The position numbers were made by a program, and so were the translations under genes. Positions 24,199 through 26,197 of a stretch of DNA of 26,197 nt are shown here, one piece after another (within the stretch, counting starts at the first letter, position 1; each line of letters begins with the position of its first letter). The notes beneath the pieces are model-generated. The model saw only the letters and a program-made list of their open reading frames with translations, was not told the DNA's origin and ran no database searches. The DNA is from Bacteroidota bacterium (GTDB lineage: Bacteria; Bacteroidota; Ignavibacteria; Ignavibacteriales; Melioribacteraceae): NCBI GenBank assembly GCA_021812745.1, contig JAKAMS010000003.1, forward strand, positions 1-26,197, read 5' to 3'.

Positions 24199-24519
24199 AT
24201 GGATGCGCTGAAAAATATTTTTGAAAACATTCCGGAAAATATTAAGGAAGAATTCTTTGAAGACATTATTTCTACAAAGGATTTCAAGCTAGAACGAATT
24301 GTATCCGAAGGACATTCTTCCCCTGATAGCTTCTGGTACGATCAGAAGAAAAATGAATTTGTTTTGCTTCTTTCCGGGTCGGCTAAAATAAGTTTTGAAA
24401 GTGGAGAAATATTCGAGTTGAAACCGGGCGATTATTTGATTATTAATGCGCATCAAAAACACAGAGTTGATCAAACAGATCCTCTTGAAAAAACTTTTTG
24501 GATAACCTTACATTATTAA
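24199..24519 (+). CDS. Small cupin domain protein
   Basis: 106 residues from the ATG at 24199; a TTG at 24187 in the same frame overlaps the upstream stop and lacks its own ribosome site, while AGGAAA just precedes 24199. Residues about 35-106 form a single cupin barrel: the WYDQKKNEFVLLLSGSAKIS segment corresponds to cupin motif 1, with E53-F54 in the place of the usual metal-binding residues, and FELKPGDYLIINAHQKHRVD is motif 2 with PGD and H88/H91. Metal ligands are therefore incomplete compared with an enzyme, so a sensor or binding role is as likely as catalysis. Cytoplasmic. Gaps of 4 bp upstream and 1 bp downstream put it in a tight operon with the channel and barrel genes. Confidence 0.85.
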   Translation: MDALKNIFENIPENIKEEFFEDIISTKDFKLERIVSEGHSSPDSFWYDQKKNEFVLLLSGSAKISFESGEIFELKPGDYLIINAHQKHRVDQTDPLEKTFWITLHY

Positions 24520-24520
24520 T

Positions 24521-25069
24521 ATGAAGACAAAATTTATTCAGATATTTTTTTCCTTACTTCTCTTAGTTAAGATTTCATCTGCGCAGATCGAATCTCCAAG
24601 TGTCGGCGGCTCGCTTCATCTCGGAAACATCAGCGGCAACTCAACATCGGTCTCCAGTATTGGCGGAACATTTTTTTTGGATTTCTATCCTTGGTTTGAA
24701 CACGATGCTTCTTTCAGAGCTTCATTTACTTATTCACAGATGGTTGAAAAATTCCTTCCGGAAAATCGTACGGGCAGATATTATCCTTTTTTAAAAATAT
24801 TTTCTCTAAAAGGATTTATACGGCAGGATTTTTCCTTTCCCTTTTATATTGAAGAAGGAGCGGGATTTATTTATCTAAACGACCGGACATTTAGTGATGT
24901 CAACGTTTGGGAAACCGGTATAGGTTTTAGCGCATTAGCCGGGTATGACTTTAGAAAAATTAACACCAATGGTTTTTCGCTGGGTCTTGGAATTGATTAC
25001 GGAATTACTTTCACCAAAACAACTGCAAACTATTTTTTAATTTATCTTCAGACCCAATATTATTTTTGA
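24521..25069 (+). CDS. Outer-membrane beta-barrel protein
   Basis: 182 residues. Signal peptide MKTKFIQIFFSLLLLVKISS with cleavage after SAQ (residue 22). The mature part alternates hydrophobic and polar residues in strands broken by G/N/D turns (VGGSLHLGNISGNST, SSIGGTFFLDFYPWFEHDAS, IEEGAGFIYLNDRTF, FSLGLGIDYGITF) and ends in IYLQTQYYF, with the terminal phenylalanine recognised by the BAM machinery. That makes a small 8-stranded barrel in the outer membrane likely. No enzymatic residues can be identified. It starts one base after the cupin stop and is the last gene of this operon. No terminator hairpin is seen in the 34-bp gap to the convergent DAHP synthase gene, only a T-rich run just after the stop. 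Confidence 0.82.
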   Translation: MKTKFIQIFFSLLLLVKISSAQIESPSVGGSLHLGNISGNSTSVSSIGGTFFLDFYPWFEHDASFRASFTYSQMVEKFLPENRTGRYYPFLKIFSLKGFIRQDFSFPFYIEEGAGFIYLNDRTFSDVNVWETGIGFSALAGYDFRKINTNGFSLGLGIDYGITFTKTTANYFLIYLQTQYYF

Positions 25070-25103
25070 TTTTTTTTTAAGGTTTCCGACCTGTTCTAAA
25101 AAA

Positions 25104-26197
25104 TCACAATTTATACAAATCTCTCATTAACTCTTCGAACTGCTTAAAATACAAAGCTTGTTCCGGATCGCTCAGAGCATTTGGCGGATCAGGATGGAAC
25201 TCAATCATAATTCCATGTGCACCAACAACCTTTGCTGCCTTTGCTAACGGAATCACTTTGTTTCGTTCGCCCACAGCATGAGAAGGATCTACAATTACTG
25301 GCAGATGTGTCAATTCTTTCAGAACCGGAATTGCGCTTAAGTCTAATGTATTCCTTGTTGCGGTTTCAAATGTTCTTATACCTCGTTCGCATAAAATTAC
25401 CTGCCTATTTCCTTGAGATAAAATGTATTCAGCCGCGTTCAACCAATCATCGATTGATGCACTCAGACCGCGCTTCAACATAATAGGTCTATGAGTTTTT
25501 CCAACTTCTTTAAGCAGTGCAAAGTTTTGCATGTTACGCGCACCAATCTGAAGTATGTCTGATACTCTCGCCACATCCTCCACCTGTTCGGTATCCATTA
25601 CTTCGGTAATTACAGGCATCTCATAATACTTTCCTGCTTCAGAAAGAAATTCCAATCCTTCCAAACCAAGTCCTTGAAAGCTATATGGAGAGGTTCGGGG
25701 TTTAAAACATCCGCCGCGCAATATTTGTACGCCGTTCTCTTTGGCTTCAAGAGCACATTGTAAAATCATCTCTTTCGATTCAACTGAACACGGTCCGGCA
25801 ATTACAACAAAATTATTCCCTCCGATTATCACATCTCTCACTTTAATTACTGTATCTTCACTTTTATATTCTCTACTTGCCAGCCGGTAATTTTTTGATT
25901 TAGATTTTTTAATAATGAGATTCTGAGAGTCATAAGAAATTGGCAATACCGATTTCTGAATGCCCGATTCCAAAATTTTTGTGTACTCAAGTTTTGTTTT
26001 AGTTAATTCTTGAGAAGGATAACATCCAAGAATTTTTATAAACCTTGTATACTGACCTAATTCATCCATAACATTCTTGATCGTTTCGTCAGTAATGTTT
26101 CCCTCAAAATCTAGATAGAACATTTCTTCCCAAGGATTTCCAATGATTGGACGCGATTCTAACTTTGTGAGGTTTACATTGTATTTGCGAAATACAT
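25104..26197 (-). CDS. Prephenate dehydratase (ACT end)-DAHP synthase fusion, 5' end outside window
   Basis: The frame is open through the right edge, so the ATG at 26123 is internal. The first visible residues, VFRKYNVNLTKLESRPIIGN, are the ACT domain of prephenate dehydratase, with the phenylalanine-binding ESRP motif at 26148-26159, followed by PWEEMFYLDFEGN and RFIKILGCYPSQ. After a linker of about 55 residues comes a complete type I-beta DAHP synthase: VVIAGPCSVES, ILRGGCFKPRTSPYSFQGLG, DILQIGARNMQNFALL, PIMLKRGLSASIDDWLNAAE, VILCERGIRTFE, LPVIVDPSHAVGER and GIMIEFHPDPPNALSD. The DAHP synthase joins phosphoenolpyruvate and erythrose 4-phosphate at the first step of the shikimate pathway, and the dehydratase acts in phenylalanine synthesis. 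Phenylalanine bound at ACT could control both. Whether the dehydratase catalytic domain is present lies outside this window. Confidence 0.93.
   Translation of the reverse strand, partial: VFRKYNVNLTKLESRPIIGNPWEEMFYLDFEGNITDETIKNVMDELGQYTRFIKILGCYPSQELTKTKLEYTKILESGIQKSVLPISYDSQNLIIKKSKSKNYRLASREYKSEDTVIKVRDVIIGGNNFVVIAGPCSVESKEMILQCALEAKENGVQILRGGCFKPRTSPYSFQGLGLEGLEFLSEAGKYYEMPVITEVMDTEQVEDVARVSDILQIGARNMQNFALLKEVGKTHRPIMLKRGLSASIDDWLNAAEYILSQGNRQVILCERGIRTFETATRNTLDLSAIPVLKELTHLPVIVDPSHAVGERNKVIPLAKAAKVVGAHGIMIEFHPDPPNALSDPEQALYFKQFEELMRDLYKL

Noticed and set aside
26121..26123. ATG as the start of a plain DAHP synthase
   Set aside because: Upstream codons in the same frame give an ACT domain with ESRP, so this methionine is internal.

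Overview
The window looks like a chromosomal housekeeping and accessory stretch from an AT-rich, Gram-negative bacterium of the Bacteroidota/Chlorobiota (FCB) group. I infer something close to the Ignavibacteria. The reasons are the mix of families (a DUF2723/GT117 membrane glycosyltransferase, a short Bacteroidota-type AMP nucleosidase, a secreted DUF1028 protein, outer-membrane beta-barrels with signal peptides ending in AQ, a DUF362 plus NapH-like ferredoxin pair), the base composition, and short AATT-rich intergenic repeats. No rRNA, tRNA, CRISPR array, insertion sequence or prophage is visible. Both window edges cut a gene. Coding density is high: the longest gap without a gene is about 185 bp, so no stretch above 300 bases needs a separate entry.

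Layout. 1-1038 (+): the end of an outer-membrane barrel protein and a YhcH/YjgK/YiaL-family protein, closed by a hairpin shared with a convergent secreted FKBP prolyl isomerase (1097-1861, -). 2034-3038 (+): a secreted DUF1028 protein with a C-terminal TPR-like tail, closed by a strong GC hairpin shared with the next unit. 3082-6887 (-): DUF362 Tat-exported protein, then a 528-residue NapH-like/poly-ferredoxin fusion, then an MFS exporter; the first two are 4 bp apart and probably form a membrane redox module. 6978-7920 (+): an unknown small membrane protein coupled by 1 bp to a hot-dog acyl-CoA thioesterase.

7958-14800 is a surface-glycan locus. On the minus strand lie a GT2 glycosyltransferase and a GT4-polysaccharide deacetylase fusion that is interrupted by one in-frame TGA. 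Divergently, on the plus strand, lie a small charged protein, the large DUF2723/GT117 enzyme and, after a terminator, a GT9 glycosyltransferase. 14778-19715 (-): a hybrid histidine kinase, ornithine aminotransferase, an S1/P1-type nuclease with a TTG start, and a LOG-family nucleotide-binding protein whose 3' end overlaps that of the GT9 gene.

19901-21283 (+): a PAP2 phosphatase and AMP nucleosidase, then a region with a 12-bp inverted repeat, then a small secreted protein (21428-21865) convergent with an EamA-family transporter (21889-22800, -). 22977-25069 (+): a YbdG-like mechanosensitive channel, a cupin protein and an outer-membrane barrel, packed with gaps of 1-4 bp. 25104 to the right edge (-): the ACT end of a prephenate dehydratase fused to a DAHP synthase.

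I see no large undescribed defence or mobile system. The most unusual points are the nonsense codon in the GT4-deacetylase fusion, the NapH/ferredoxin fusion with an internal degenerate Tat-like motif, the dehydratase-DAHP synthase fusion, and a signal peptide that appears to be encoded by a copy of an intergenic repeat.
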